Below, piece by piece: positions 36,552 through 46,591 of a DNA stretch of 64,000 nt (its first letter is position 1; every line of letters begins with the position of its first letter). The translations under genes and the position numbers were made by a program. The notes under the pieces are model-generated. The model saw only the letters and a program-made list of their open reading frames with translations, was not told where the DNA came from and made no database searches. This DNA comes from Acidobacteriota bacterium (GTDB taxonomy: Bacteria > Acidobacteriota > Terriglobia > Acidiferrales > UBA7541). The stretch lies in assembly GCA_013289855.1 (NCBI GenBank), contig JABCZD010000003.1, forward strand, positions 372,001 to 436,000, written 5' to 3'.

Positions 36552-37458
36552 GCTCAATCCTCCGCGATTTTCGTGTTTGTCGTTCAGCAACTGCAATCTT
36601 ATCGAGCCGCGCCAACGTGGACTTTGCATCGTCCGCCAACACACGCGCGCCTAAGCGATTCAACGCCTCGTAGGCTTCCATATATTCCGCGGGCAATTCG
36701 CTCATCGCTTCTGCGTGCGCCAAAATCACGCGATAATCTCCGCGCGCCAGCGGGCCCGTCCAGGCCGCTCGCGAACCCAAACGCTCGAAATTGTCCAGCA
36801 CTTGCCGCGTTAGCCCAAGCAACGAACGCACCGCTTCGTGCCGCTTCATTCCCGCGGACATCAGCATGCGCGTCGCCGCTTCCTCAACGGCCAGCACGTG
36901 CCCGGCAGCCAGCGCCGCGGCTGCATGATACAAACGTTTTTTGCGCGCGCTGATCTTCACCGGGCGCCCGCCAAGGTCTCGCACCATGGCGCGGGCCGCG
37001 CGCACCGCCTCCGCGTCGCCTTCTAGCGCGAAATATTTTCCTTCGAGCGACGGAACGCCCACGCCGCTGAAAGTTTGCAGCGGATGCACGGAACCCACCG
37101 CCGCGCCGCGTTCGCGAATTCCCTCTAATACACTCGCATCCAGTGCGCCGCTGGTGTGCAGAAAAACCGTCGATCGCGCTTCTCCACCGCCGGACTGTTG
37201 CAGCATTTCCGCGATTTGCCGCGCCGCGGAAATAATTTCATCGTCCGGAGTCGCCAGCAAAACCACGCGCGCAGTCAAAACTTCGCGAGACATTCCGGCG
37301 TACGCCTTGCCGCCGCCGATGAATCGCACGGCACGCCGCGCGGTACCTTCATTCCGCGTGACCACCGCCCCGATGCGCCACCCTTGTTCGCGCAACCGCC
37401 GGCCCAGTGCTCGACCCACACGTCCAGCGCCAACGATGGCCAGGCTGTTCACCATCAC
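36544..37458 (-). CDS. Rossmann/DUF2520 oxidoreductase-like protein
   Basis: 304 aa. Rossmann nucleotide-binding start LAIVGAGRVGRALGRRL, then VVLLATPDDEI and HTSGALDASVLEGIRERGAAVGSVHPLQTF, characteristic of this family. The C-terminal DUF2520 helices contain KRLYHAAAALAAGHVLAVEEAA. Probably an NAD(P)-dependent dehydrogenase related to ketopantoate reductase-like proteins; substrate unknown. Two adjacent ATGs at 37458 and 37455. First gene of a DUF2520-M16-M16 unit and divergent from the GT2 gene by 37 bp. Confidence 0.9.
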   Translation of the reverse strand: MMVNSLAIVGAGRVGRALGRRLREQGWRIGAVVTRNEGTARRAVRFIGGGKAYAGMSREVLTARVVLLATPDDEIISAARQIAEMLQQSGGGEARSTVFLHTSGALDASVLEGIRERGAAVGSVHPLQTFSGVGVPSLEGKYFALEGDAEAVRAARAMVRDLGGRPVKISARKKRLYHAAAALAAGHVLAVEEAATRMLMSAGMKRHEAVRSLLGLTRQVLDNFERLGSRAAWTGPLARGDYRVILAHAEAMSELPAEYMEAYEALNRLGARVLADDAKSTLARLDKIAVAERQTRKSRRIERD

Positions 37459-37495
37459 ATGCTAGGATAACCTGAGGCTCACTCGCACACCAATC

Positions 37496-38662
37496 ATGCA
37501 CCTGGCCCTCTATTTTACTGAGCTGTCTTTCTTCGGTTTCGTCGCGGTTTTCTGGGTTCTTTATGGACTGCGCGTGGTGTACGGCGCGCTGCGGTTGCCA
37601 TGGGTCAAAGATTTTTCCTGCGCGAGCGACGCGGAGTGCCCGCCCATTTCCCTGCTGTTTGCCGCGCGCGACGAGGAAGAAAAATTGCCGGCGGCCTTGG
37701 CCAGCCTCGCCACGATCGATTATCCCAACCTTGAGATCGTTGCCGTAGATGATCGCTCGACAGATGCCACCGCCCGCATTCTGGACGACTTCGCCGCCGC
37801 GCATCCGCGCTTTCGCGTGGTACACGTGGCCGAGCTTCCTGCTGGATGGCTCGGTAAGCCGCACGCCCTGCAACGCGCGTATGAAGCGTCGCGCGGCGAA
37901 TGGTTGCTCTTTACCGATGCGGACGTGTGGTTCAAGAGTGATGTCGTGCGCCGCTCGGTGACCATCGCGCGAGAAAAGAACCTGGATCACTTGACGCTTT
38001 TTTGCGATATGCAGATGGTGGGTTTTTGGGAGAAAGTACTGATCACTTTTTTTGGCCTGTGGTTTCACATGGCCACCGATCCCCATGGCGTAAGCAACCC
38101 GCGTTCGGCCGCCTACGTCGGTGTGGGCGCGTTTCAAATGCTGAAACGTTCGGCTTACGAGGCCGTGGGAACGCACCGGCGGCTGGCGATGGAAGTTGTC
38201 GATGACATGAAGCTGGGCAAGATTGTGAAAATGGCAGGATTTCGCTCCGGCGTAGCCGTGGCGCGGGATTTCCTGGCAGTCCGCTGGCATGCGGGCGCGG
38301 GAAACCTGATTCGCGGTGTCACCAAGAATTTTTTCGCGGGGGCGTCCTTCAGTTTGCGGCTGGTGGGACTTTCAATCGTGGGGACCCTGTTGCTCAACGT
38401 CGCGCCGTTCGCAGCCCTGCCGTTCCTACATGGATGGGCGCTGGCCCTAGCGTTAGTCTCAGTGGCGATTATGCTGGCGTTTCACGCCGGCGTAGATGTG
38501 GTAATGCGGGTTTCGCCGCTCTATGCATTAACATTTCCGCTAGGGGCGCTGATTCTCGCCTATATGCTGTTGCGCTCAACCTTGGTAACGCTGCGCCAAG
38601 GCGGCATTATCTGGCGCGACACTTTCTATCCCCTCGACGAATTAAAACGCGGCGCTGTTTGA
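37496..38662 (+). CDS. Membrane glycosyltransferase family 2
   Basis: 388 aa. TM1 at 8-28, then a GT-A domain: PPISLLFAARDEEEKLPAALASL, VAVDDRSTDATARIL, WLLFTDADVWF (DxD), GAFQMLKRSAYEAVG, VVDDMKLGKIVKMAG (ED-type motif) and RWHAGAGNLIRGVTKN (QxxRW analogue). Three or four TM helices follow at 285-370. It resembles the HpnB/CrtQ-like GT2 proteins that glycosylate lipids or hopanoids, but the acceptor is not predictable. Starts 37 bp from the divergent DUF2520 gene; no Shine-Dalgarno is evident. Confidence 0.88.
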   Translation: MHLALYFTELSFFGFVAVFWVLYGLRVVYGALRLPWVKDFSCASDAECPPISLLFAARDEEEKLPAALASLATIDYPNLEIVAVDDRSTDATARILDDFAAAHPRFRVVHVAELPAGWLGKPHALQRAYEASRGEWLLFTDADVWFKSDVVRRSVTIAREKNLDHLTLFCDMQMVGFWEKVLITFFGLWFHMATDPHGVSNPRSAAYVGVGAFQMLKRSAYEAVGTHRRLAMEVVDDMKLGKIVKMAGFRSGVAVARDFLAVRWHAGAGNLIRGVTKNFFAGASFSLRLVGLSIVGTLLLNVAPFAALPFLHGWALALALVSVAIMLAFHAGVDVVMRVSPLYALTFPLGALILAYMLLRSTLVTLRQGGIIWRDTFYPLDELKRGAV

Positions 38663-38695
38663 GTGACTGGGTTCAACGTACCCGCGCGAAACGCC

Positions 38696-40741
38696 TTAGG
38701 TAGCCGCAGCGGCCGGCGTCTCCGGCTCCGACACGAATAGCCCTGTTACGTCGCGTTGTTTCAAGCTGCGAATCTTGTCGCGCAGCAACGCGGCCTTTTC
38801 AAACTCGAATTTCTTGGCGGCTTCGCGCATCTGTGTTTCCAGTTGCTTGAGCATCTCCGCCATCTGTTCTTCGTTTTTAATTCCCGCGGTGGCTCGATCC
38901 AAATCATCTTCGCCTAACGGAATCATTACGTAATCAGCCTCCACGATTTTAGCCAGTTCCATGTCCACGCCTTTCATGATGGACATGGGCGTAATGTTGT
39001 TTTCCAGGTTGTATGCCAGTTGTTTGTCGCGGCGGCGATTGGTTTCGCCCATAGCCGCCGCCATCGATCCGGTAATGCGGTCGGCGTACAGAATCGCGCG
39101 GCCCTCCACGTGTCTTGCGCACCGTCCGATGGTCTGGATCAACGACGTGTTACTGCGCAGAAATCCTTCCTTGTCGGCGTCGAGAATCGCCACCAGTGAA
39201 ACCTCCGGCAAATCCAGCCCCTCGCGCAACAAGTTGATGCCGATCAGCACGTCGTATTCGCCGCGCCGCAAATCGCGCAAAATCTTGATACGGTCCAGCG
39301 TCTCCACTTCCGAGTGCAAGTAGCGGCACTTCACGCCAATTTCCGCAAAATACTCCGCGAGATCCTCGGACATGCGTTTGGTAAGCGTGGTCACCAGCAC
39401 GCGTTCGTTTTTCGCCGCGCGAATGCGGATTTCTTCCAGCAGGTCGTCGACCTGCCCCTTCACCGGCCGAATCTCCACTTGTGGATCGACCAATCCCGTC
39501 GGCCGAATTACCTGTTCGACCACCACGCCGCCGGACTTCGTCAGCTCGTAAGCCGCAGGTGTGGCCGATACGTAAATGGCCTGATTGACGCGATGCTCCC
39601 ACTCCTCGAACGTCAGCGGCCGGTTATCCAAAGCGGAAGGCATGCGGAAGCCGTAGTCCACCAGCGTCTGTTTGCGCGAGCGATCGCCTTTGTACATCGC
39701 CCCCACCTGGCCCACGGTCTGATGCGATTCATCCACAAACAGCATGAAATCCTGCGGCAAATAATCAAACAGCGTCGGTGGCGCCTCGCCGGGAAGCCGC
39801 CCGCTCAAGTGCCGCGAGTAGTTCTCGATGCCATGGCAGTAGCCCACCGTTCGCATCATTTCGATGTCGAACATGGTGCGTTGCGTCACCCGCTGCGCCT
39901 CCACGAATTTTCCTTGCTTCTCCAGCTCTTTTTTCCACCACCACAATTCTTCCTGAATCGTGAGGATGGCCCGCTCCCGCTTCTCCTGCGGCATTACATA
40001 GTGCGTCTTTGGATATACCCGCACGGAGGACAAGTCTTCTTTGCCCGCGCGGACTTCGCCGGTCAACGGATCGATCTGCCGAATCACATCGACCTGGTCG
40101 CCCCACATTTCCAGTCGATAACCCTGGTCTTCATAAGTCGGATAAATCTCAATCATGTCGCCGCGCACGCGAAACGTGCCGCGCCGCAGCTCCTCGGAGC
40201 GTTCGAACTGCACATCCACCAGTTTGTGCAGCAGCGCTTCACGCGAAGTCTTCTGCCCTTTCTCGATGGGCACTACCATCGCGTAATACGCCTCGGGCGA
40301 GCCGAGACCGTAAATGCAAGAAACCGAAGCCACAATCACCACATCGCGACGCTCGAATAGCGAACGCGTGGCGCTGATGCGCAGCTTATCCAGTTCATCA
40401 TTTATCGTGGCTTCTTTTTCGATATAAATGTCCGCGGCGGGAACGTAAGCCTCGGGCTGGTAGAAATCATAGTAGCTAACGAAATATTCCACGGCGTTTT
40501 CGGGAAAGAAAGACTTGAACTCGTGATATAGCTGCGCCGCCAGCGTTTTGTTGTGCGCCATCACCAGCGCCGGGCGGTTGGACTGCTCAATCACCTTTGC
40601 CATCGCAAAGGTTTTGCCTGAGCCAGTAACGCCAAGCAAGACCTGATGCTTGTCCCCCGCGTCGAGGCCACGCATCAGTTGCTCAATGGCCGCGGGCTGG
40701 TCGCCGCGCGGTTGATAGTTGCTGTGAAGTTTGAAATCCAT
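38696..40741 (-). CDS. uvrB: UvrABC excinuclease subunit B
   Basis: 681 aa. Damage-verification helicase of nucleotide excision repair. [20 protein letters not shown] start, Walker A GVTGSGKT at 37-44, the beta-hairpin [30 protein letters not shown] (Walker B), [24 protein letters not shown] and [26 protein letters not shown] (motif V). The C-terminal UVR domain ([30 protein letters not shown]) binds UvrC. ATG 40741 follows AAAAGG by 9 nt; an in-frame ATG three codons upstream and a longer frame to 40816 are less likely. uvrA and uvrC are not here. Confidence 0.97.
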   Translation of the reverse strand: MDFKLHSNYQPRGDQPAAIEQLMRGLDAGDKHQVLLGVTGSGKTFAMAKVIEQSNRPALVMAHNKTLAAQLYHEFKSFFPENAVEYFVSYYDFYQPEAYVPAADIYIEKEATINDELDKLRISATRSLFERRDVVIVASVSCIYGLGSPEAYYAMVVPIEKGQKTSREALLHKLVDVQFERSEELRRGTFRVRGDMIEIYPTYEDQGYRLEMWGDQVDVIRQIDPLTGEVRAGKEDLSSVRVYPKTHYVMPQEKRERAILTIQEELWWWKKELEKQGKFVEAQRVTQRTMFDIEMMRTVGYCHGIENYSRHLSGRLPGEAPPTLFDYLPQDFMLFVDESHQTVGQVGAMYKGDRSRKQTLVDYGFRMPSALDNRPLTFEEWEHRVNQAIYVSATPAAYELTKSGGVVVEQVIRPTGLVDPQVEIRPVKGQVDDLLEEIRIRAAKNERVLVTTLTKRMSEDLAEYFAEIGVKCRYLHSEVETLDRIKILRDLRRGEYDVLIGINLLREGLDLPEVSLVAILDADKEGFLRSNTSLIQTIGRCARHVEGRAILYADRITGSMAAAMGETNRRRDKQLAYNLENNITPMSIMKGVDMELAKIVEADYVMIPLGEDDLDRATAGIKNEEQMAEMLKQLETQMREAAKKFEFEKAALLRDKIRSLKQRDVTGLFVSEPETPAAAAT

Positions 40742-40953
40742 GCGGAACATCCTTTTAGCAGGCCAATATCCCGTCTCGCCCGCTACACCCCGCGGTAAGT
40801 TGAGTGGCCACGCCACGGCAACCCAGCCGCCTTTTTCACACGCTGCGTGAAACCTTCATTATACGCCCGCGCGGCAAATGCGGCTCGCGCAAAACACACC
40901 GGCCGATTCCCCCCACGAATTTTCGATATCCCCAGCTCTGGTGCGCGCCGTGC

Positions 40954-41892
40954 TCAGTGTACGAGGACAACTTCAGCGTGACTGGTGGCTTCCACGTTCA
41001 AATGGGTCCGGTTCGATTCGTCAGCCTTCGCCACAAGCACGTCCAACGTTTGCGCCGAATCTTCGTTGGCGCGCTCCAGAAATCCGGTCTTTAGCGAAAT
41101 AAAGGTGAGCACATCGGTTCTCCCTTTCGCCGCTCCACTGGTCTTGAGTTGATGAAGTTTGTAGTCCTCAGGGGTAGTGTCGTCATGCGAGCCCTGCTGC
41201 TTCATCGTGGACGTGGTGACTACCACGGCGCACTGCCCAACGCTATTGGCCACCGCGCTATGCCCGTCGCTATCGCCATCACCGGTTGCGGGACACGCTT
41301 CGTCTCGCACGTACTCGATCTGCTTCTCCCACTCCAGTCGCGCCAGCACGGCTCCGACCACTGGCTCTTCCTTCTTCCATTTTTCATTCAGTTTCACGCC
41401 CTTGGGGGGAAAGGTCCAGCCGAGTGCGAATTGCGTGATCCACTGGCGCCAGAGAGCTTGCTCGTCCGCGGACAGCACGTCAAAGCCGCGCAAGCCATCC
41501 GCGCGTCCATCCGCCAGCAAAGTAAACTCCACAACTCCTTCGTCCGCCGATCGCGAACCACCGTCCGTCGGCAGCAGCTGCGTCCGCATCACCACCTGCA
41601 TGCCGCTGCCAACGCCCTGAACTTTCTCAACCTCGACCGCCACGTAGCGTTCCGTGTCTTTATCGCGCGCTTCGGGGACCAGCGGCGTGGCGATGCGGTT
41701 CTCTGAACGCGTCACCTTTTGCGTCTTATATCGCACGCGATAGACAAATTTCTGACCGGCGTGTAGTGCCGGCACGGATAGCAAACGATCCGACTTCCCC
41801 GCCATAATCGGCAACACTGCGCCACCAATAATGACGATGACAACGATAGCGATCGCGAGCAATCGCATTCGCCCACCGATCAGAACCTTCAT
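40954..41892 (-). CDS. Membrane-anchored hypothetical protein
   Basis: 312 aa. Signal anchor near the N-terminus (MRLLAIAIVVIVIIGGAVLPIMA) and a beta-rich extracytoplasmic domain: HAGQKFVYRVRYKTQKV, YVAVEVEKVQGVGSGMQVVMRTQ, then GFDVLSADEQALWRQWITQFALGW. It resembles the secreted beta-sandwich proteins annotated as DUF6263/DUF3108-like, but I do not assign a family. Start is uncertain: ATG 41892 (AAAGG upstream) gives the best N-terminus, while TTG 41943 would overlap the AsmA stop by 14 bp. It follows asmA closely, so cotranscription is likely. Confidence 0.65.
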   Translation of the reverse strand: MKVLIGGRMRLLAIAIVVIVIIGGAVLPIMAGKSDRLLSVPALHAGQKFVYRVRYKTQKVTRSENRIATPLVPEARDKDTERYVAVEVEKVQGVGSGMQVVMRTQLLPTDGGSRSADEGVVEFTLLADGRADGLRGFDVLSADEQALWRQWITQFALGWTFPPKGVKLNEKWKKEEPVVGAVLARLEWEKQIEYVRDEACPATGDGDSDGHSAVANSVGQCAVVVTTSTMKQQGSHDDTTPEDYKLHQLKTSGAAKGRTDVLTFISLKTGFLERANEDSAQTLDVLVAKADESNRTHLNVEATSHAEVVLVH

Positions 41893-41929
41893 CACGCCTT
41901 TGAGCGCATTCCTCACGTTTAATTTGTAC

Positions 41930-44683
41930 TCAGGGAGCGGCAACCCCAGCTGTACTCCGCGCCGGCCCGGCGTCGACGCTCACCAGCGGCGCCTCGAGCG
42001 GCCCACTCACGCGTAGCGTCCGGCCGGAAATGGCCGTGCGGGTGGCCGGCCTCTCGCCATTCACGCTGTTAATCAACAGCTCCGCCTTCCGCGCAAAATC
42101 CACCGAACCACTCACGAAGACCGCTTCTCTCGCGCCATCCAGTCGCAGATTGTCCAGCAGCAATTTCTGATTGCGCAACGAAAATGTTCCGGAGCCGCCA
42201 ACCCAACGCGACACTCCCGCGTGCGCCGCGCCATCAGAAACGCTGGCGCCCACATCCCACCCGCGAAACTCTATATTGCGCAGCAATATACTTCCCTGCC
42301 CGGTCAGATTCTTCAACACTTCCACGCGGCCAACGCCTTCCGTTGTTAGATGCACCTTCCCGCTGGCCACTCCGCTCCAGTGCTCCGCAACATTCGGCGT
42401 CACCGGCAGCTGCGCCAGATTGGCGGCGTCAAGCTGCGCGGTCAGGTCATACTCCGGATGCGGGAAGAATTTCGCGCTCAGCGATCCGCGTGCTCTTCCG
42501 CCCGCCCACTGCGCGGCAATGTCATTCGCTTCCAGCTGCAATCCATGCAAACGCCCGGTGACTCGCACCTTTTCAAATTGCAGGTTTTCCACGGTCAGCG
42601 CGTCGACGCTGAGATCACCCTCGGCATCCACTCGTCGCAGCAGTTCGCTTGCGGAGACGCCTCCGGTAACAGCCAGGTTTGCATTGGCTCCTCCTTGAGA
42701 CGGATCGCCCTTCGACGCATCGTCTTTAGCCAGAGTATCGGCCGAACTGCCGAGCGAACTCAGCAAGGTTCGCAGCCAGCCCGGACGCGCCCGCGGTCCC
42801 ACCCAGCGATCAATGTCCGCCGCATTCAGCAGCCCGCCGTGCAGGCTGAAGCTCCAGCGCGCCTGCGCTTCTCCAACAACATCGCGATTTTCGCGAATCG
42901 CGCCCGACCATGTGGTCCCAAATCCATCCACCGCTCCCAGAAGCACGCTGTGTTTTCCATGATCGAATACGTACGCGGCGTTGCCCACTTGCAACTGTTG
43001 ATTCAGTCCTGCGACCGCAAGGCGCGCCTTCGACACCACAATTTTTCCGCTCCAGCGTTCGCCGCGCTTCCGGTACCAATCCCATTGCATGGAGCCCTGC
43101 GCACGGCCGTCTAAATCCCAACCGTGATTGATGGGTCGGCCGATAGCCGCCGCGCCGCGCAGCACCGTGGCAATCTGATCCACCTGCGCTTCGATCTCCA
43201 GCCCACCTTCATGCGCCGCAAAATCTTCGCTCGCCGTCAAATCCCCGGCATTGTGTAGCGCAACGCTGGCGCGTCGTCTCGCCGCCGCTAACACCGTTTC
43301 GGGCTCCCCGCCCAGCTGCAGCCGCACCGGCTCCATGGCCAATCTCTCGCGTTCCCGGCCTCCGCGCACCGCGCCGATCCACACACGCTCCTCGACGCCC
43401 GGGATTTTTGCCGCTCCGCCATTGCTCGAAAATGCCAGATTTTCAATCCTCGGCGGCCAGCCGCGCACCGTCGTCGATCCCGTGAAGTACTGCTCAATCG
43501 TTAATCCCTCGTCGACGCCAGGTTCGAACGCGCGCCACCACGCCAACAAATCCCTCGCCTGCACCCCTGCGGAATCCACCTGCACCTCCGGGACTCCGTC
43601 CGAAAAATGCACCGCGCCACGCAGATTTGATCCTGGCGCTTCGATCGCCATTTCAGTGCCGTGCAGGCTCCGCGAAGCCACGTTGCCGCGCCCGCCAATC
43701 CTAATGCTGACACGCGGGTTGTCGCCGCGTTCCGTCAAATCCCAACGATGAATGCTCGCAGCACGCGCCTGCACGGAAAATGTCCAATCCGAAGGCGCAG
43801 CAATGGGCAGCTCTCCATCCTTGTTAAGAGTGTTCGTCACCCCCGCCGCCTTGGTGGTGCTATCCCCTTGCGCGCCACTTTGCGCCACAGCATCCAGCGC
43901 GAACGATCCCCGCACCCCATAATCCTGTCCGCGAAGCAAGCGCAGCAGATCCGCCAGCGACGCCTGCGTCCAATGCACCGCAAACTGCGCCGGCTGCAAG
44001 CGCGCCGAAGTCCCCGCCACGTCACCGCGAACATACAAAGTCCCGGCCGATTGCAAAGCCACCCCGCTGCGCCACGGCTGCGCCTCCAACTGCAATTGCC
44101 AGCGCCCCGCAGAAATCTGTTCGACGCTGCCAGTCACGTCGATGAACGCAAAAGGCTTTTTGTCCTGCCCCAGCTTAAAATTCACGCGGCCGTCGTCAAA
44201 CTCAATTTTTTGTAACCGGTTTGCCGCGCTCGCAGCGCTCGGTGGCCCATAAATTCGTGCCCCACCGGAGCCGCCGCTTTTTGTCGGTGGCAGCCAATCC
44301 TCCAAATTCCATCGCCCTAGTCCACTTCGCACCAAAATCAAACTCGGCCGCGTCAGCGACAACGTGCCAAATTCAAAGTGCCCCCGCAGTAAATCCATCC
44401 ACCGCAAGCCCGCGCTTAATTTATCCGCCCGCAAAAAATATTCGTTTCCAAACGCCGGATCTTCCCCAACCGTCACACCGTCGGCGTCCAGCCGTAAGCT
44501 TGGAAAAACCCGCGCGTCGAACTCCCGGACTTCCACCTGTCGCCCAAACGCCCTCTCCAAGTGCGCGATCAAGTATTCGTGTACACGCTCGGTTCGCACC
44601 AATACGCCAACACCGGCCTGCGCCACCACCACGAGTGCCAGCAGCGCCATCACCGCCTTCATCCATTTGCGTCGATTCGCCAT
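41930..44683 (-). CDS. AsmA-like outer-membrane biogenesis protein
   Basis: 917 aa. One N-terminal TM (WMKAVMALLALVVVAQAGVGVLV) followed by a long periplasmic beta-rich body. The N-terminal AsmA part contains GRQVEVREFDARVFPSLRLDADGVTVG and FEFGTLSLTRPSLILVR. The C-terminal AsmA_2 region has LTAQLDAANLAQLP and LTTEGVGRVEVLKNLTGQGSI. Such proteins are thought to move phospholipid across the periplasm to the outer membrane. Start ATG 44683 has GGAG upstream; the frame is open to 44791 but that extension crosses a hairpin repeat. Confidence 0.88.
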   Translation of the reverse strand: MANRRKWMKAVMALLALVVVAQAGVGVLVRTERVHEYLIAHLERAFGRQVEVREFDARVFPSLRLDADGVTVGEDPAFGNEYFLRADKLSAGLRWMDLLRGHFEFGTLSLTRPSLILVRSGLGRWNLEDWLPPTKSGGSGGARIYGPPSAASAANRLQKIEFDDGRVNFKLGQDKKPFAFIDVTGSVEQISAGRWQLQLEAQPWRSGVALQSAGTLYVRGDVAGTSARLQPAQFAVHWTQASLADLLRLLRGQDYGVRGSFALDAVAQSGAQGDSTTKAAGVTNTLNKDGELPIAAPSDWTFSVQARAASIHRWDLTERGDNPRVSIRIGGRGNVASRSLHGTEMAIEAPGSNLRGAVHFSDGVPEVQVDSAGVQARDLLAWWRAFEPGVDEGLTIEQYFTGSTTVRGWPPRIENLAFSSNGGAAKIPGVEERVWIGAVRGGRERERLAMEPVRLQLGGEPETVLAAARRRASVALHNAGDLTASEDFAAHEGGLEIEAQVDQIATVLRGAAAIGRPINHGWDLDGRAQGSMQWDWYRKRGERWSGKIVVSKARLAVAGLNQQLQVGNAAYVFDHGKHSVLLGAVDGFGTTWSGAIRENRDVVGEAQARWSFSLHGGLLNAADIDRWVGPRARPGWLRTLLSSLGSSADTLAKDDASKGDPSQGGANANLAVTGGVSASELLRRVDAEGDLSVDALTVENLQFEKVRVTGRLHGLQLEANDIAAQWAGGRARGSLSAKFFPHPEYDLTAQLDAANLAQLPVTPNVAEHWSGVASGKVHLTTEGVGRVEVLKNLTGQGSILLRNIEFRGWDVGASVSDGAAHAGVSRWVGGSGTFSLRNQKLLLDNLRLDGAREAVFVSGSVDFARKAELLINSVNGERPATRTAISGRTLRVSGPLEAPLVSVDAGPARSTAGVAAP

Positions 44684-44728
44684 CGGCTCCGCGTCCAAAT
44701 CTCTCCAAGGCTCATGAACAAATAAGTA

Positions 44729-44748
44729 GGGCGAGCCGCAGCTCGCCC
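44729..44748. repeat. Hairpin GGGCGAGC-CGCA-GCTCGCCC
   Basis: Perfect 8-bp stem with a tetraloop, in the 147-bp gap between lepB and the AsmA gene. It is followed by A-rich sequence on the plus strand, so on the minus (transcribed) strand the stem is preceded, not followed, by T. Its context resembles dispersed intergenic repeats rather than a terminator for lepB. Confidence 0.6.
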
Positions 44749-44830
44749 GAAAAATTTCCTCGCTCACTCGCGCATGGCCACAAAACCACAAGCGCCGCCG
44801 CAGATCTTCATACGCCGCGCCGTCGCCGCC

Positions 44831-45715
44831 TCAATGCACCGTATGAAACATGCGACTCCACCGCGTCCGCTCCGGCATATGCGCTATATTATCGAACACG
44901 CTCGTCAGCCGGCTCCAAAATGTAGTCTCTTTCGCATAGTCCGCGCTCGTGGCATCCACCGACCAGTAAATCAAAAACGGCCGCCCCATGATCGCCCCGC
45001 GATCAACAAAGCCCCAATAGCGGCTATCCGAACTACGGTCGCGGTTATCGCCCATCGCAAAATATTTCCCCGGCGGCACCACAATCTCATCTCCCACGAT
45101 GTATTTTGGCAGTTCGTCCACCCATTCCGGCATCATCTGCGATGAAATCATCAGCTTCGCGGGAGGCGGAAAATAAGAATTCAACGGATCGCTCGCCGCC
45201 GCCGGATCATGCTGCACGTAAGGCTCGCTAAGCAGTTTGCCGTCGATGTATATCTCCTGATCCACCAGCTTCAGCCGGTCGCCGGGCAAGCCAATCACTC
45301 GCTTCACAAAATGTTGGTGGTCCGCGTAGGGATACTTAAAAACGATAATGTCGCCGCGCTCGATCGGCCGGTACGGCAAAAGCTTGTCGTACCACGCGCC
45401 CGTGCCGCCAAAAATAAATTTGTTTACCAACAGATGGTCCCCGACCAGCAACGTATGCTCCATCGACGGCGACGGAATCTTGAACGCCTGTACCACGAAG
45501 CTGGTGCCGAATAGCGCCAGAATCACCGTGACCAGCAACGACTCCAGATATTCCGAAATTGTAGTCTGGTCTTCGTGGTGTTCCGCAGCATGGGGTCCGG
45601 CAGGACCTTGTCTAATTGCGTCCTGTCCAGCCTCCTGCGCTGGCGGTTCCTGCGTGAGAGGCCTCGTCGATAACACCGGCACGTCCGCCGGCACTTCCGT
45701 CAGTTCATCCGCCAT
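44831..45715 (-). CDS. lepB: Signal peptidase I
   Basis: 294 aa. Cleaves Sec/Tat signal peptides. A cytosolic N-terminal 50 residues, TM at 55-77 (YLESLLVTVILALFGTSFVV), box B PSPSMEHTLLVGDHLLVNKF with nucleophile Ser84, box C RGDIIVFKYP, box D KRVIGLPGD with general base Lys138, box E GDNRDRSSDSRYWG. A single TM instead of the two of E. coli LepB. The start overlaps the RNase III gene by 11 bp, so the two are translationally coupled. Confidence 0.96.
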   Translation of the reverse strand: MADELTEVPADVPVLSTRPLTQEPPAQEAGQDAIRQGPAGPHAAEHHEDQTTISEYLESLLVTVILALFGTSFVVQAFKIPSPSMEHTLLVGDHLLVNKFIFGGTGAWYDKLLPYRPIERGDIIVFKYPYADHQHFVKRVIGLPGDRLKLVDQEIYIDGKLLSEPYVQHDPAAASDPLNSYFPPPAKLMISSQMMPEWVDELPKYIVGDEIVVPPGKYFAMGDNRDRSSDSRYWGFVDRGAIMGRPFLIYWSVDATSADYAKETTFWSRLTSVFDNIAHMPERTRWSRMFHTVH

Positions 45716-46562
45716 TCTTCTCGGGCCTCTCCCGCTCTACCACCGTATCATCCTGCGACGGCGATTCCAGCAGCGCGATGCGTGCCAGTGCGCTGCGCGC
45801 CGCGCGTTGCTCCGCTTCCTTCTTCGTGCTGCCAGTGCCGTTGGCCAGGCACTGGCCTTCCACCCACACTTCAATCTCAAATGTTTTCTGATGATCCGGC
45901 CCAGTCTCCCGCGCTACGCGGTATTCGGCCGGCGACTGCCGCCGCCCTTGCAAAAACTCCTGCAGCGCGGACTTGCGATCCGACTCCGATATTGTCTCCC
46001 CGCGCTCTAGGATAGCTTGCTCAAACAGCACGCGATGCAGCACATCCCGCGCGCTGTGCAGCCCGGCATCCAGGTACACCGCCGCCACTACCGCCTCAAA
46101 CGCATCCGCCAGCAATGTTTGTTTCTCGCGCCCACCAGTTTTTTCTTCGCCGCGGCCCAGCCGCAAATGCTCGCCCAACCGCAATCGCCGCGCCGCTGCC
46201 TCTAGCGTCCGCGCATTTACCAGCCGCGCACGACTCTTCGAAAGCTGCCCTTCGCTCCAATCTGGAAAGGTGAGCACCAGATATTCGCTCGCCAGCAACT
46301 CCAGCACCGCATCGCCCAGGAACTCAAAGCGCTCATTGTCTTGATGAACTTCCAGGTGGGTCTTGGCCTCGCCCGCGGGCATCGCCGCGGCTCCCGTCGC
46401 AGCACCCGTCGTGTCGCTCGCCGCACGCCTCTCCGCGCCCCCGCGTCGTTCCGGCGTCGCCGAACTGTGCGTCAACGCCCGCACCAGCAGCTCCGGACGC
46501 AGAAACCTGTGCCCCAGTCTCTTTTCGAGCGCTGCGTCGCCGGTGAGTTGCGCTTCCTGCAT
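45705..46562 (-). CDS. rnc: Ribonuclease III
   Basis: 285 aa dsRNA endonuclease for rRNA and mRNA processing. Signature NERFEFLGDAVLELLASEYL (76-95) with the metal Glu/Asp cluster, and DAFEAVVAAVYLDAG with the second catalytic Asp/Glu. dsRBD at about 205-270 (SALQEFLQGRRQ ... GTGSTKKEAEQRAARSAL). Between THSS and NERFEFLGD there is a roughly 38-residue Ala/Gly/Arg insertion (ATPERRGGAERRAASDTTGA...) where typical enzymes have about 5-8 residues. ATG 46562 is used because the open frame upstream lies over the 3' end of the preceding TPR gene. Confidence 0.95.
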   Translation of the reverse strand: MQEAQLTGDAALEKRLGHRFLRPELLVRALTHSSATPERRGGAERRAASDTTGAATGAAAMPAGEAKTHLEVHQDNERFEFLGDAVLELLASEYLVLTFPDWSEGQLSKSRARLVNARTLEAAARRLRLGEHLRLGRGEEKTGGREKQTLLADAFEAVVAAVYLDAGLHSARDVLHRVLFEQAILERGETISESDRKSALQEFLQGRRQSPAEYRVARETGPDHQKTFEIEVWVEGQCLANGTGSTKKEAEQRAARSALARIALLESPSQDDTVVERERPEKNGG

Positions 46563-46591
46563 AGTTTCGCCGCGCGGTCGCGGCGCGGCTC

